NCBI GenBank assembly: GCA_905234605.1
Contig: CAJOIE010000003.1
Span: 1 to 64,000, forward strand
Reading direction: 5' to 3'
Length of the DNA: 64,000 bases
DNA from: an uncultured Bacteroidaceae bacterium
Lineage (GTDB): Bacteria; Bacteroidota; Bacteroidia; Bacteroidales; Bacteroidaceae
Position numbers and translations under genes: made by a program. The notes under the pieces are model-generated. The model worked only from the letters and a program-made list of their open reading frames with translations. It searched no databases and was not told the origin of the DNA. Numbering within the stretch: the stretch's first letter is position 1; each line of letters opens with the position of its first letter. Below are positions 36,128-44,645 of this stretch, piece after piece.

Positions 36128-37270
36128 TCAGTGGTTGAACACGATGCCGCGGGGGTCGATGCCGGCTTCGAAGGTGCCGAGGAGCTGTCCGTCGAGGCTG
36201 TAGCGTGCCACATAGCCTGGAGCGAAGTAGTCGCCGTAGCCTGTCTCAGCGTTGAAGCGATAGGATGTGACGAAGATCTCGCCCGAGGTGGGGTCGATGG
36301 CAATGGAGTTGGGTATCTCCACGCCTGCGAGGCTGCGCTCCTCCAAGCTGCCCGTGGCACAGTCGTAGACAGCGAGCTTGGGGCTGCCCGAGTAGGCATC
36401 GGTGACGATGTAGAGCTTATCCTCGTAGGCCGCAGTCATGTCGGCGCCCATGGCCATGTTGGTCACGGTGACAGGTGTCACGGTGCCGTCGGCGTACTTG
36501 CGCAAGCCACCTGCCTTGAGCACCGCTGTCCAGTCGGCGTTGTAGAGGTCGCCGTCCACGATGTAGAGGTCGCCGCCGGCAGCCACCAACTGCGACGGGT
36601 TGTTGATATTCTCGTCGGTGATGGCTGTCACGGTGCCGGCAGTCAGGTCGATGGCCGACACACAGGGTGCCAGGCCCATGCCATAGTCGGAGCAGGCCAC
36701 ATAGAGAGTGTTGCCAATGAGAGCCATGCCCTCGGGATAGGAGCCCACGGTGTAGGTGGCCTTGAGGCTGTAGTCGACAGTGTCGATGGCAGCCACACAG
36801 CCCCCATAGGTGCTCACGTAGACGCGCCCGTCGTGGGCCAGCAGGTGGCGGGGACTCTTGCCGCCGGCAGCACCCAGCAGGTCGGTCGTGCTGACGTGGT
36901 CGAGCGCCAGCTGCGAGGCAGCGTCGACCACCTCCACACGGTTCTCGCCGTCGACTGCCACATAGAGTTTCGAGCCGTAGATGATGCCTGCATTGGGGGT
37001 CATGCCAATGCTGCGGCCATTAAGCGTGGCAAAGATGTTCTGGCGGGCCTGCTGCGTGGTGAAGTCGTAGTAGGTGATGGAACCGGGGATGCCGCCATAC
37101 ATGTTGCCTGAGTTAATCACAAAGACGCCATTCTGCACGCTGGCAGCAGGGACGGGAGTTGTGCCGGGGTCGGCTGGAGTGGAGTTGACGCTCACCTCGT
37201 CGTCGGTGCAGGAGGTGACGACGGCTGCACCCATGGCGAGTGCAGCCAGAAGACTAAGATGCTTCTTCAT
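36128..37270 (-). CDS. btuG: BtuG-type surface lipoprotein (DUF5074/YncE beta-propeller)
   Basis: 380 residues with lipoprotein signal MKKHLSLLAALAMGAAVVTSC, the lipidated Cys at residue 21. The rest is a propeller of repeated blades of the form 'LYVavdgeN.VevvD', 'RVYVSTYGGCVAAIDT', 'TLYVACSDYG', 'LYIVTDAYSG', 'EIFVTSYRFN'. This is the architecture of BtuG, the outer-membrane B12-capturing lipoprotein of gut Bacteroides, which works with BtuB. Its ATG overlaps the btuB stop by four bases (ATGA), indicating translational coupling and supporting the assignment. I chose 37270 because a much longer frame extends upstream through btuB without a signal. Confidence 0.85.
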   Translation of the reverse strand: MKKHLSLLAALAMGAAVVTSCTDDEVSVNSTPADPGTTPVPAASVQNGVFVINSGNMYGGIPGSITYYDFTTQQARQNIFATLNGRSIGMTPNAGIIYGSKLYVAVDGENRVEVVDAASQLALDHVSTTDLLGAAGGKSPRHLLAHDGRVYVSTYGGCVAAIDTVDYSLKATYTVGSYPEGMALIGNTLYVACSDYGMGLAPCVSAIDLTAGTVTAITDENINNPSQLVAAGGDLYIVDGDLYNADWTAVLKAGGLRKYADGTVTPVTVTNMAMGADMTAAYEDKLYIVTDAYSGSPKLAVYDCATGSLEERSLAGVEIPNSIAIDPTSGEIFVTSYRFNAETGYGDYFAPGYVARYSLDGQLLGTFEAGIDPRGIVFNH

Positions 37271-39225
37271 AGTGTGTTTAGTGAAAGGGTTAGGAAATAA
37301 TGTCGGCCAGGCATAGGATACAGCCTGATGATGTCGTACTGCCGGTTGAGGACGTTGCGGCACTCGGCACGGAGGGTGGCCGTGCAGCGGCGCAGACGCA
37401 GCTGGCGCGCCGCCGTGAGCGTCCATTCCCAATATGGCGGCAGGCGGGTGCCGTCGTGGTGCTCGTTGCTGCTGTAGCGCTCGCCACAGCCCTGTCCGCC
37501 GGCTGTGAGCTGCACCCACGGCGAGAGCCAGGCCACACTCACCGCGCCGATGTGGAGCGGCGTATAGGCTATCTGGAGACCATAGTAGGGCGAGGTGGCG
37601 AGTGTGCGGTTGGTTGCTTCCTGAAGGGTGTAGTTGGCCATGATACGCACCGAGTGGCCGCGCCCTGCATCGCAGGCCGCCTGGAGGGTGGCATCGATGC
37701 CACGGGTGCGCACGCGTCCGAGGTTGATGCAGCGGAAGATGAACATGTTGTAGGGCACAGCCTGGATCTTGTCGCTCACGTGGCCCGAGTAGGCATCGGC
37801 CGTAAGGGTCAGCGTGGTGCGCGGCAGGGGCGTGCCCGTGTAGGTGAAGCCCGCGTTGAACATGCTTGTGCACTCAGGCTTGAGGTCGGTGCTGCCGTAG
37901 TGGAAATAGTAGCTCTCGGTGAATGTGGGCGGGCGGAAGATGTCCTTGTAGGAGGCGTGCAGACTGAGCCCTGTCCTGCCCCATGGCTGAACGCTCACGC
38001 CTATGGATGGCGAGAGGTGGCTGATGGAGCGCGCATCAGAGCCCGTGCGCGCACGGTTGGAATGCAGCGAATGGAGCAGGCGCACCGTGGCCGTGGCATG
38101 GTGTGAGTGCCACTTCACAGCTGCCGTCTGCCACAGGGAGTTGCGCTGCGGACGGCGGTCCTGCGGCAGCGTGGAGTTGAGGTTGTGGACGGCATAGTCG
38201 GCAGCATAGGACACACTCCAGTGTGAAGAGGCTGTGGCGAGTGCCGAGAGCGTGGCGTAGTAGTCGCGCTGCCAGTAGGCCGCATCGCGCACATGGCTGG
38301 GATAGAGAGGGTCGGCATAGTCGCTCGCGGCCCAGTCCCACTTGGCTGCGGCACGCATCGTCAGGCGACGGCCCAGACGCTGCGTCCATGCGGCCTGGGC
38401 ATAGACATTGCGCTCGGAGAGTGTCTCGCGGCTCAGCTGCGAGTAGTAGTACACCTGTCCTGGCAGCTGACGGTCGGCACCGTAGGCATAGACCTTGGCC
38501 GTTAGCGTCTGCGAGACCGACGGCTGCCAGAGTGCCGACAGCTCGCCGTGGGCTGCGTCCATGCGGCTGTTGCGGCGGTGCTCACGTGTCACGAGGCTTA
38601 CGTTGCGGAAGGTGAAGGGGTAGCCGTTGTCGGCATGTGTGTAGCTGCCCGTGGCACCGAGGGTGAGACGGTCGCCGAGCGGCTGCTGCACGGTGAGATG
38701 CGGGCTGACGTAGCCGTAGGAGCCGGCACGCACATCGGCACTGACACGCGGCTGCCACCCCGGCAACGGCTGCGCGAGGCTGTTCATGAAGAGCACAGCA
38801 GGCTGGGCTGCCGTACGGGCAGGGACAAAGATGTCGTCGGCATCGCCTATGCTCAGCGAGAGACGCTCCACATCGGCCAGCGAATAACGCCCGAGGTCGA
38901 TCTCGCCGCTAAGGGCATCGCTGAGCATAAGCCCGTCGACAGCCACGCCCGTATGCTTGGTCCCGAGCCCACGCACGGACACCGTCTTCATGCCTCCGGC
39001 ACCGCCGTAGTCGCGCAGTGTGACAGAGGGCAGATGGTGCAAGGCATCGGCAAAGCCGGTGATGCCCATCTGTCGCATCTCATCGCGCTCCAGCACATGA
39101 ACCGGCACAGCAGCGCGCAGGGCACGCGTGCGGGCTGTCTCGACGACATCGACGGGGCGCATCTGCCTTGTGGCCGCAGTGTCGGTCACAAGAGAGCACA
39201 GGCTGAGCACAATGGCTGTCAACAT
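37267..39225 (-). CDS. btuB: TonB-dependent outer-membrane receptor, BtuB-like
   Basis: 652 residues with signal peptide MLTAIVLSLCSLVTDTAA. A plug domain (about 25-150) contains VHVLERDEMRQMGITGFADALHHLPSVTLRDYGG and the typical MKTVSVRGLGTKHTGVAVDG, here read in pieces. The 22-strand barrel follows (for example KPECTSMFNAGFTYTGTP) and ends SLNTL. The size and the missing N-terminal CarboxypepD-like domain fit the BtuB/vitamin-receptor group rather than SusC. It is the first gene of btuB-G-F-C. The start is 39225; only about 45 bases separate it from the terminator of the upstream tRNA, so there is no room for a cobalamin riboswitch. Confidence 0.85.
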   Translation of the reverse strand: MLTAIVLSLCSLVTDTAATRQMRPVDVVETARTRALRAAVPVHVLERDEMRQMGITGFADALHHLPSVTLRDYGGAGGMKTVSVRGLGTKHTGVAVDGLMLSDALSGEIDLGRYSLADVERLSLSIGDADDIFVPARTAAQPAVLFMNSLAQPLPGWQPRVSADVRAGSYGYVSPHLTVQQPLGDRLTLGATGSYTHADNGYPFTFRNVSLVTREHRRNSRMDAAHGELSALWQPSVSQTLTAKVYAYGADRQLPGQVYYYSQLSRETLSERNVYAQAAWTQRLGRRLTMRAAAKWDWAASDYADPLYPSHVRDAAYWQRDYYATLSALATASSHWSVSYAADYAVHNLNSTLPQDRRPQRNSLWQTAAVKWHSHHATATVRLLHSLHSNRARTGSDARSISHLSPSIGVSVQPWGRTGLSLHASYKDIFRPPTFTESYYFHYGSTDLKPECTSMFNAGFTYTGTPLPRTTLTLTADAYSGHVSDKIQAVPYNMFIFRCINLGRVRTRGIDATLQAACDAGRGHSVRIMANYTLQEATNRTLATSPYYGLQIAYTPLHIGAVSVAWLSPWVQLTAGGQGCGERYSSNEHHDGTRLPPYWEWTLTAARQLRLRRCTATLRAECRNVLNRQYDIIRLYPMPGRHYFLTLSLNTL

Positions 39226-39269
39226 CTTGAACGTGAATAGTGCATACCGCGGGCAAACATCATGCACGG

Positions 39270-39298
39270 AAAAAGGACCGCCTCTTGTGGCAGTCCTT
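39270..39298 (-). terminator. intrinsic terminator of tRNA-fMet
   Basis: AAGGAC-C-GCC (39273-39282) pairs with GGC-A-GTCCTT (39289-39298), one internal mismatch. On the minus strand it is followed by five T. It lies just beyond the tRNA and just before btuB. Confidence 0.75.
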
Positions 39299-39305
39299 CC
39301 CTGTG

Positions 39306-39378
39306 TTGCGGAGGTCCGACTCGAACGGGCGACCTCCAGGTTATGAGCCTGGCGAGCTACCAACTGCTCCACTCCGCG
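39306..39378 (-). tRNA. initiator tRNA-Met (CAT)
   Basis: Loop CTCATAA gives anticodon CAT. Initiator features are an unpaired C1-A72 end (CGCGGAG/CTCCGCA) and the A11-T24 pair. Unusually, the anticodon stem is CCAGG/CCTGG, so pair 29-41 is A-T instead of the third G-C of the standard GGG/CCC block. The T stem has a C50-A64 mismatch, where E. coli has a weak T-G. CCA is not encoded. Confidence 0.88.
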
Positions 39379-39404
39379 ATGTGACGGTTTCCCGTTTGCG
39401 GTTG

Positions 39405-39435
39405 CAAAGGTAGACCTTTCTGAGCTTCTGTGCAA
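39405..39435 (-). promoter_or_regulatory. promoter of tRNA-fMet
   Basis: Minus strand TACCTTTG (39405-39412) with TTG at 39433-39435, 20-base spacer, 27 bases before the tRNA. Confidence 0.65.
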
Positions 39436-39505
39436 GACCTGCAAGAAAAAAGTTGCCTCATGGCAGTCCCAATGCGCACGTGTGCACAAAGCTGAGGCCA
39501 AATCC

Positions 39506-39536
39506 TTGGTCGGAAACGCGCGAAAGCCTACTTTTG
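39506..39536 (+). promoter_or_regulatory. promoter of the TetR-fabG-rluA operon
   Basis: TTGG (39506-39509), 19-base spacer, TACTTTTG (39529-39536), 40 bases before the TetR ATG. Confidence 0.65.
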
Positions 39537-39575
39537 CACGGACTCCACAAGCATGGAGAAAAAGCAACAAGCATC

Positions 39576-40166
39576 ATGGCAGTAGCACGCACACGCCAGA
39601 AGCTGGTGGATGTGGCCCGGCAGCTCTTCGCCAAGAAGGGGCTCGAAGACACCACCATGAACGACATAGCGCAGGCATCGGGGCTCGGACGCCGCACACT
39701 ATACACCTACTTCAAGAGCAAGGAGGAGGTGTATGCCGCCGTAATCGACGGCGAGCTGATGCGCATCTCATCGACCTTCCTCGCCGTGGCACGCAAGCAG
39801 CTCTCGCCCGAGAACAAGCTGGTGGAACTCATCTTTGCCCACCTGAGCCTCATAAAGGAAGCCGTGGAGCGCAACGGCAACCTGCGCGCCCAGTTCTTCC
39901 GCAACATCTGGCAAGTGGAGAGCGTGCGCAAGAAGTATGACCGCATTGAGCGCGACATCTTTGCCAAGACCATTGCCGAGGGAGTGGAACAGGGCATCTT
40001 CGAGATCGACGACCTGTCGCTATACACCGACATACTGCATGCCTGTGTGAAAGGGCTTGAGGTGCCATACATCTACGGCCGCCTCGGCGAAGGACTCAAC
40101 ATACACGGCGTCAGACCCATCATACGCCACCTCATACGCAAAGCCTTCGGCAAGGAACGAGCTTGA
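39576..40166 (+). CDS. TetR/AcrR-family transcriptional regulator
   Basis: 196 residues. The N-terminal helix-turn-helix (about 8-52) reads VARQLFAKKGLEDTTMNDIA and GLGRRTLYTYFKSKEEVYAAV, a textbook TetR domain. The C-terminal ligand domain is all-helical and of normal length. The start at 39576 (MAVARTRQK) is preferred over upstream frames because those would cross the promoter. fabG follows after 38 bases and rluA after another 6, so the regulator probably controls its own operon. The link to fabG suggests an acyl or lipid-related signal, which is inference. Confidence 0.92.
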   Translation: MAVARTRQKLVDVARQLFAKKGLEDTTMNDIAQASGLGRRTLYTYFKSKEEVYAAVIDGELMRISSTFLAVARKQLSPENKLVELIFAHLSLIKEAVERNGNLRAQFFRNIWQVESVRKKYDRIERDIFAKTIAEGVEQGIFEIDDLSLYTDILHACVKGLEVPYIYGRLGEGLNIHGVRPIIRHLIRKAFGKERA

Positions 40167-40204
40167 CACTAATCATTCAAACAAAACTATAACATAATAC
40201 TGAC

Positions 40205-40951
40205 ATGGGACTACTACAAGGCAAGACGGCTCTCATCACAGGAGCTGCACGCGGCATAGGCAAAGCCATCGCACTGCGCTTTGCTGCCGAAGGAGCTAAC
40301 ATCGCATTCACCGACCTCGTAATCGACGAGAACGGCGAGGCCACACGCAAGGAGATAGAGGCTCTGGGCGTGACATGCCGCGCCTACGCCTCCAACGCCG
40401 CCGACTTCGCTGCAACAGAGACTTTGGTGAAGCAGGTGAAGGACGACTTCGGAAGCGTGGACGTGCTGGTGAACAACGCCGGCATCACCAAGGACGGCCT
40501 GATGCTGCGCATGACAGAGCAGCAGTGGGATGCCGTGATTGGCGTCAACCTCAAGTCGGCATTCAACTTCATTCATGCCGTGGTGCCGGTGATGATGCGC
40601 CAACGCGGCGGCTCCATCATCAATATGGCCAGCGTGGTGGGCGTGCACGGCAATGCCGGACAGGCCAACTATGCAGCCTCGAAGGCCGGCATGATAGCTC
40701 TGGCCAAGAGCATAGCCCAGGAGATGGGTGCCAAGGGCATACGCGCCAACGCCATTGCCCCAGGCTTCATCGAGACAGCCATGACAGCCCAGCTGCCCGA
40801 GGAGGTGCGCCAGGAATGGTGCAAGAAGATACCCTTGCGCCGTGGCGGCACACCCGACGACGTGGCCAACGTGGCCCTCTTCCTCGCCTCCGACCTGAGC
40901 TCATACGTCAGCGGTCAGGTGATACAGATTGACGGCGGCATGAACATGTAG
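40205..40951 (+). CDS. fabG: 3-oxoacyl-[acyl-carrier-protein] reductase
   Basis: 248 residues, a classical short-chain dehydrogenase. The cofactor motif TGAARGIGKAIALRF is near residue 12 and the NNAGITKDGLMLRM block is the FabG signature. The active-site Ser, Tyr and Lys are in NMASVVGVHGNAGQANYAASKAG (read in pieces). The C-terminal YVSGQVIQIDGGMNM is typical. It reduces 3-oxoacyl-ACP with NADPH in fatty-acid elongation. It is the second gene of the TetR operon. Confidence 0.94.
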   Translation: MGLLQGKTALITGAARGIGKAIALRFAAEGANIAFTDLVIDENGEATRKEIEALGVTCRAYASNAADFAATETLVKQVKDDFGSVDVLVNNAGITKDGLMLRMTEQQWDAVIGVNLKSAFNFIHAVVPVMMRQRGGSIINMASVVGVHGNAGQANYAASKAGMIALAKSIAQEMGAKGIRANAIAPGFIETAMTAQLPEEVRQEWCKKIPLRRGGTPDDVANVALFLASDLSSYVSGQVIQIDGGMNM

Positions 40952-40957
40952 GGAAAC

Positions 40958-41674
40958 GTGGAAGTAGTCTACGAGGACAACCACATCATCGTCGTGCACA
41001 AACAAGCAGGCGAGATTGTGCAAGGCGACAAAACGGGCGACCGGCCGCTGTCGGAGCTCGTGAAAGCCTACATCAAGGAGCACTACGCCAAGCCTGGCGC
41101 AGTGTTCCTTGGTGTTGTGCACAGGCTGGACCGTCCCGTGAGCGGGTTGGTGGTGTTTGCCCGCACGAGCAAGGCTCTCACACGGCTCAACGAGATGTTC
41201 CGCAACGCCACGGTGGAGAAGACCTACTATGCCGTTGTGCACAATGCACCACAGGCTGCCGAGGCGACACTGACACACTACCTGCTGCGCAACGAACAGA
41301 CCAACAAGAGCTACGTGACCAATGCCGGACGGGCAGGAGCCAAGAAGGCCGTGCTCGACTACAGGCTCGCAGGCAGCAGTGAGCACTACCGCCTGCTTGA
41401 AGTGCACCTACACACGGGCCGGCACCACCAGATACGCTGCCAGCTGGCTGCCATAGGGTGTGTCATTGCCGGCGACCTCAAATATGGCGCACGACGCAGC
41501 AACGCCGACGGCAGTATATGCCTGCACGCAGGTCGCATCCGGTTTGAGCATCCAGTGTCGCACACACTGATAGACATCAGTGCGCCACTACCAAAAACAG
41601 GGCCTTGGAAAGGTTTTCAAGACGCCGTGCCTGAACTGGCAACAGCAATCACTCCCGCACCTGCTGGAATGTGA
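40958..41674 (+). CDS. RluA-family 23S rRNA/tRNA pseudouridine synthase
   Basis: 238 residues. The catalytic Asp lies in VHRLDRPVSGLVVFARTSKA; YEDNHIIVVHKQAGEIVQ at the start and VHLHTGRHHQIRCQLAAIG near the end are family blocks. There is no S4 domain, as in the short RluA forms, so the exact target uridine is uncertain. Translation starts at GTG (40958), six bases after the fabG stop; no in-frame ATG fits the conserved N-terminus. The last 26 bases overlap the 3' end of the convergent lipoprotein gene. Confidence 0.9.
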   Translation: MEVVYEDNHIIVVHKQAGEIVQGDKTGDRPLSELVKAYIKEHYAKPGAVFLGVVHRLDRPVSGLVVFARTSKALTRLNEMFRNATVEKTYYAVVHNAPQAAEATLTHYLLRNEQTNKSYVTNAGRAGAKKAVLDYRLAGSSEHYRLLEVHLHTGRHHQIRCQLAAIGCVIAGDLKYGARRSNADGSICLHAGRIRFEHPVSHTLIDISAPLPKTGPWKGFQDAVPELATAITPAPAGM

Positions 41675-42347
41675 TTTCGTAGAAGCAAGGATACACGCTT
41701 TGCCTTGCAAGAACTGTTCCCTCAGAGTGGGGAACGATGAGCCGCACCTTGGCTATCGACTCGTCGGCACTGAGCTGACGACCTATATGGATGTAGCTGA
41801 AAGGCACCAACCAACCTGAAGGCACCTCGGTGGACGAGTACATGCGATACATGGCTCCCCCGCCGCCATCGGTATTGAAGGAGGCCGTGAAGGTGCCGTA
41901 TGAGTTGGAGATGTCGATGATGTCGGGACTCGAAGAGTAGTAGAGCACATCGTTGCGAGTGAGCAATGAGTCGCTCATGATGTTATATTCCCAGTAGCGG
42001 GCTATGACACGCTTGCTCTGCCCCGAGAGCAGACGCTCGCCGGCACCACGGCGCACGATTTGCATGTAGACACCGCTGTTGCTGAAGAGCACATACTCGT
42101 TGCGCTCCAGACTGGTGACCGTGTCCTGCGCGAGGAACTGCTCTTCAGTGATGACATTGATGCGCCCCACATGAAGAAGCGTGTCGCCGTCGCTGCTGAC
42201 GATGGAAGCATCGCGGGCAATGAAGGCTGCCACTGCCTTACGCTCGTCCTTCTTCTGGTCGGCATAAGTCTTGTCGTCGTGGCATGAACCAAGCGCAATC
42301 GCAACAAGCAGAAGCGTACCGGCTATAGTGAAGAGGCGTGAGCGCAT
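41649..42347 (-). CDS. DUF4827 family lipoprotein (FKBP-like)
   Basis: 232 residues with lipoprotein signal MRSRLFTIAGTLLLVAIALGSC, lipidated at Cys22. The C-terminal part (about 165-232: VPSGWLVPFSYIHIGRQ, AKVRLIVPHSEGT, YPCFYEITFQQV) resembles the FKBP-type prolyl isomerase fold, where 'GW..al..m..G' precedes 'klvIPs..ayG' and a 'L.feI.L' end strand. Key FKBP aromatic residues are not all present, so isomerase activity is doubtful. It sits in the periplasmic face of a membrane. It overlaps the end of the rluA-family gene by 26 bases (convergent). A TAACCTTTG box lies right before the start. Confidence 0.75.
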   Translation of the reverse strand: MRSRLFTIAGTLLLVAIALGSCHDDKTYADQKKDERKAVAAFIARDASIVSSDGDTLLHVGRINVITEEQFLAQDTVTSLERNEYVLFSNSGVYMQIVRRGAGERLLSGQSKRVIARYWEYNIMSDSLLTRNDVLYYSSSPDIIDISNSYGTFTASFNTDGGGGAMYRMYSSTEVPSGWLVPFSYIHIGRQLSADESIAKVRLIVPHSEGTVLARQSVYPCFYEITFQQVRE

Positions 42348-42396
42348 AAGTGAGCAAAGGTTACAACTTGAGAAATGGAGGCAAGGAGCATTAGGG

Positions 42397-44352
42397 CTAA
42401 GCTTTCTGCTCTGCCTTGGTATCGAGCACCTGATAGGCTGAGTGCTGGCTCTTATATTCCGGCACAATGGCTTTCATCTTAGCTACTGTCCGCATGTCAT
42501 CGTAGCGGCACGAGATGGCATATAGCTCATCAATGTCGGCACACACTGCCTTGTAGTCATACTCACGCACCTGGGCTATCTTTATCTTCGCATTGAAGGT
42601 GGGCTTGGTGGCTTCCTCGTCGTTGAGCACTTCCTCATAGAGTTTCTCACCATCACGCAGGCCTGTGAACTCTATTGACACTCCTTCTACCCCGCTGAGC
42701 ATTATCATGCGACGTGCCAGGTCGGCAATACGCACAGGCTTGCCCATATCGAAGACAAATATCTCGCCGCCACGTCCCATGGTGCCTGCCTCGAGCACGA
42801 GCTTGCATGCCTCGGGGATTAGCATGAAGAAACGTATGATGTCGGGATGCGTCACCGTGACGGGACCACCCTGCTGTATCTGCCGCTTGAAGAGAGGTAT
42901 CACAGAGCCGTTGCTGCCAAGGACATTGCCGAAGCGGGTGGTGACAAACTGCGTTATCGGTTTCTGCCCGTTGGCCATCAATGGGGCTGTGCCATCCTTG
43001 ATGGCCTTGTCAAGGCTCTGAACATATATCTCACAGATGCGCTTGGAGCAACCCATGACATTAGTAGGATTAACAGCCTTGTCGGTGGAAATCATCACGA
43101 ACTTGCGTACACCGTAGCGCACCGCCAAATCGGCCATCACGCGCGTACCTATAATATTATTATGCACTGCTTCGCTGGGATTGTCCTCCATCATGGGCAC
43201 ATGCTTGTAGGCCGCGGCGTGGAACAGATAGTCCACCTTATGGCTCTGGAATATGTGCTCCATGCGACTGGCATCGGTGATGGTGGTGACAATGGTCTGC
43301 ACCTTCACGTCGGGGAAGTCGTGCTGCATCATCAGGCGTATGTCGTGCTGGGGAGTCTCGGCCTCATCTATGAGCAACATGCATGCAGGCTTGAAGTTCG
43401 CCACCTGCCGGACAATCTCCGAGCCTATGCTGCCCGCCGAACCTGTTATGAGAATTGTAGTGCCTGACAGCATCTCGCCAACGGCCTTGAGGTCAACATG
43501 TATCTCATCGCGTGGCAGAAGGTCCTCAATCTGTATCTCGCGCAACTGCACATGCATGCTGTCGCCCTTGCCATCCCACTCCTGCATGGCAGCATCGGCT
43601 GTATAGACGGTGATGTTGGCATCCAGCAGGCGCTCCGTGAATGAGTGGTCAATGGTGAGACGTTCCTTCTTCAGCGGCGATACAAGCAACGTGCGCACCC
43701 CACGGGTGAGCATTTTCTTAATCAGGTGTTCATCGTTGTTGAACACGTTCACGCCTTGCAGGATATGCCCTTGCATCTTGTCCTCAGGATCTGCAACGAA
43801 GCCACACAGCTTGAAGCGAGCCGGACGCGACATGCGCAGGTTCTTGGCAATTGCCATGCCTCCCTCGTGGACTCCGTATATGAAGCACCGGCGCACATGC
43901 TGGTCAAGGAGCATGTGGTCATGCATCATCTTGACAAAGATGCGCGCACCACCCATAATGAGTGTTGCTATCAGGGTCATCACCAGCAGCTCGCGAATGC
44001 GCAGCGGAGCCATGTAGGCATCTGAATGGAAGAAGATACGCACCACAATGGCAAAGCTGACGCCTATCAGGTTAGCCACCAGAACGCGATAGAGGTCGGA
44101 GAACGAGGAATAGCGGAAGACCCCCGAGTATGTGCGCATCACACGGAAGCCAATGAGGAAGAACAGCAGGTAGAACAGCAGGGTCCGCAGCAGCGGCCAG
44201 AACATGTGCATTGTGGCTATACGGCCGTGGTTGAGGAAAAATACCGTGAAACCGCTGAATACGACTACTGCACAATCAAAGAGAAGGATGGCCCAGAACG
44301 GGAGGGCACCCCTGGAGAAATACCACTGAAAAACACGTTTTATCCTTTCCAT
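42397..44352 (-). CDS. membrane-bound UDP-sugar 4,6-dehydratase (FlaA1/PglF/WbpM-like)
   Basis: 651 residues. Four or five membrane helices lie within about 18-140, followed by a Rossmann domain (about 150-290) and the catalytic SDR domain (about 295-610). The NAD motif TGSAGSIGSE is at 303-312. STDKAVNPTNVMGCSKR (422-438) has Met433 and Lys437 where other SDRs have Tyr and Lys, the known signature of the long WbpM/PglF dehydratases. It makes UDP-4-keto-6-deoxy sugars for capsule, O-antigen or glycoprotein glycan synthesis. No other glycan genes are adjacent. The start at 44352 places the ATG about 28 bases after the -7 element; a longer frame would cross the promoter. Confidence 0.9.
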   Translation of the reverse strand: MERIKRVFQWYFSRGALPFWAILLFDCAVVVFSGFTVFFLNHGRIATMHMFWPLLRTLLFYLLFFLIGFRVMRTYSGVFRYSSFSDLYRVLVANLIGVSFAIVVRIFFHSDAYMAPLRIRELLVMTLIATLIMGGARIFVKMMHDHMLLDQHVRRCFIYGVHEGGMAIAKNLRMSRPARFKLCGFVADPEDKMQGHILQGVNVFNNDEHLIKKMLTRGVRTLLVSPLKKERLTIDHSFTERLLDANITVYTADAAMQEWDGKGDSMHVQLREIQIEDLLPRDEIHVDLKAVGEMLSGTTILITGSAGSIGSEIVRQVANFKPACMLLIDEAETPQHDIRLMMQHDFPDVKVQTIVTTITDASRMEHIFQSHKVDYLFHAAAYKHVPMMEDNPSEAVHNNIIGTRVMADLAVRYGVRKFVMISTDKAVNPTNVMGCSKRICEIYVQSLDKAIKDGTAPLMANGQKPITQFVTTRFGNVLGSNGSVIPLFKRQIQQGGPVTVTHPDIIRFFMLIPEACKLVLEAGTMGRGGEIFVFDMGKPVRIADLARRMIMLSGVEGVSIEFTGLRDGEKLYEEVLNDEEATKPTFNAKIKIAQVREYDYKAVCADIDELYAISCRYDDMRTVAKMKAIVPEYKSQHSAYQVLDTKAEQKA

Positions 44353-44379
44353 GTAAACGTTATTCGCGCCATTATTATG

Positions 44380-44410
44380 CAAAGATAACCCAAAAACCAT
44401 TTGCGGCCAA
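44380..44410 (-). promoter_or_regulatory. promoter of the sugar dehydratase gene
   Basis: Minus strand TATCTTTG (44380-44387), 19-base spacer, TTGG (44407-44410). A run of eight C (44412-44419) abuts the upstream side of the -33 element. Confidence 0.65.
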
Positions 44411-44479
44411 GCCCCCCCCGATTTTTTATTAAAACGGCAACTCCACAGAGCTCGCGGCGAAAATATCGCGGGCTTGCAC

Positions 44480-44509
44480 TTGGTCATTGTGCGAAAAGGC
44501 GTACCTTTG
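44480..44509 (+). promoter_or_regulatory. promoter of the rplM operon
   Basis: TTGG (44480-44483), 18-base spacer, TACCTTTG (44502-44509), giving a leader of about 170 bases before rplM. Confidence 0.65.
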
Positions 44510-44524
44510 CACGCCGATTATTAT

Positions 44525-44645
44525 CAAGGGTCACTCTGTAACGACCCTCACCCGCATGTGTTAATAGCTCTTCTCATTGGCCTGGGAGAGTGGTTAGGGA
44601 ATCATCGGGTGCCGCAGGTTTCACCGCACGGTGAGCCTTGCAACA
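44525..44645 (+). ncRNA. structured 5' leader of rplM, candidate L13 autoregulatory element
   Basis: Several helices can be drawn: GGGTC/GACCC (44528-44532/44543-44547); CACCCG/CGGGTG (44549-44554/44606-44611) closing a branch with CTCTTCTC/GGGAGAG inside (44568-44590); and GCAGG-TCACC/GGTGA-CCTTGC (44614-44641). A leader this structured ahead of an r-protein operon suggests feedback control by L13. A Bacteroidia L13 leader motif has been proposed in the literature; I cannot confirm identity by eye. Confidence 0.45.

Noticed and set aside
39226-39305. Cobalamin riboswitch upstream of btuB
   Set aside because: Only about 80 bases lie between btuB and the tRNA gene, part of it a terminator; no B12-box-like conserved core is visible.
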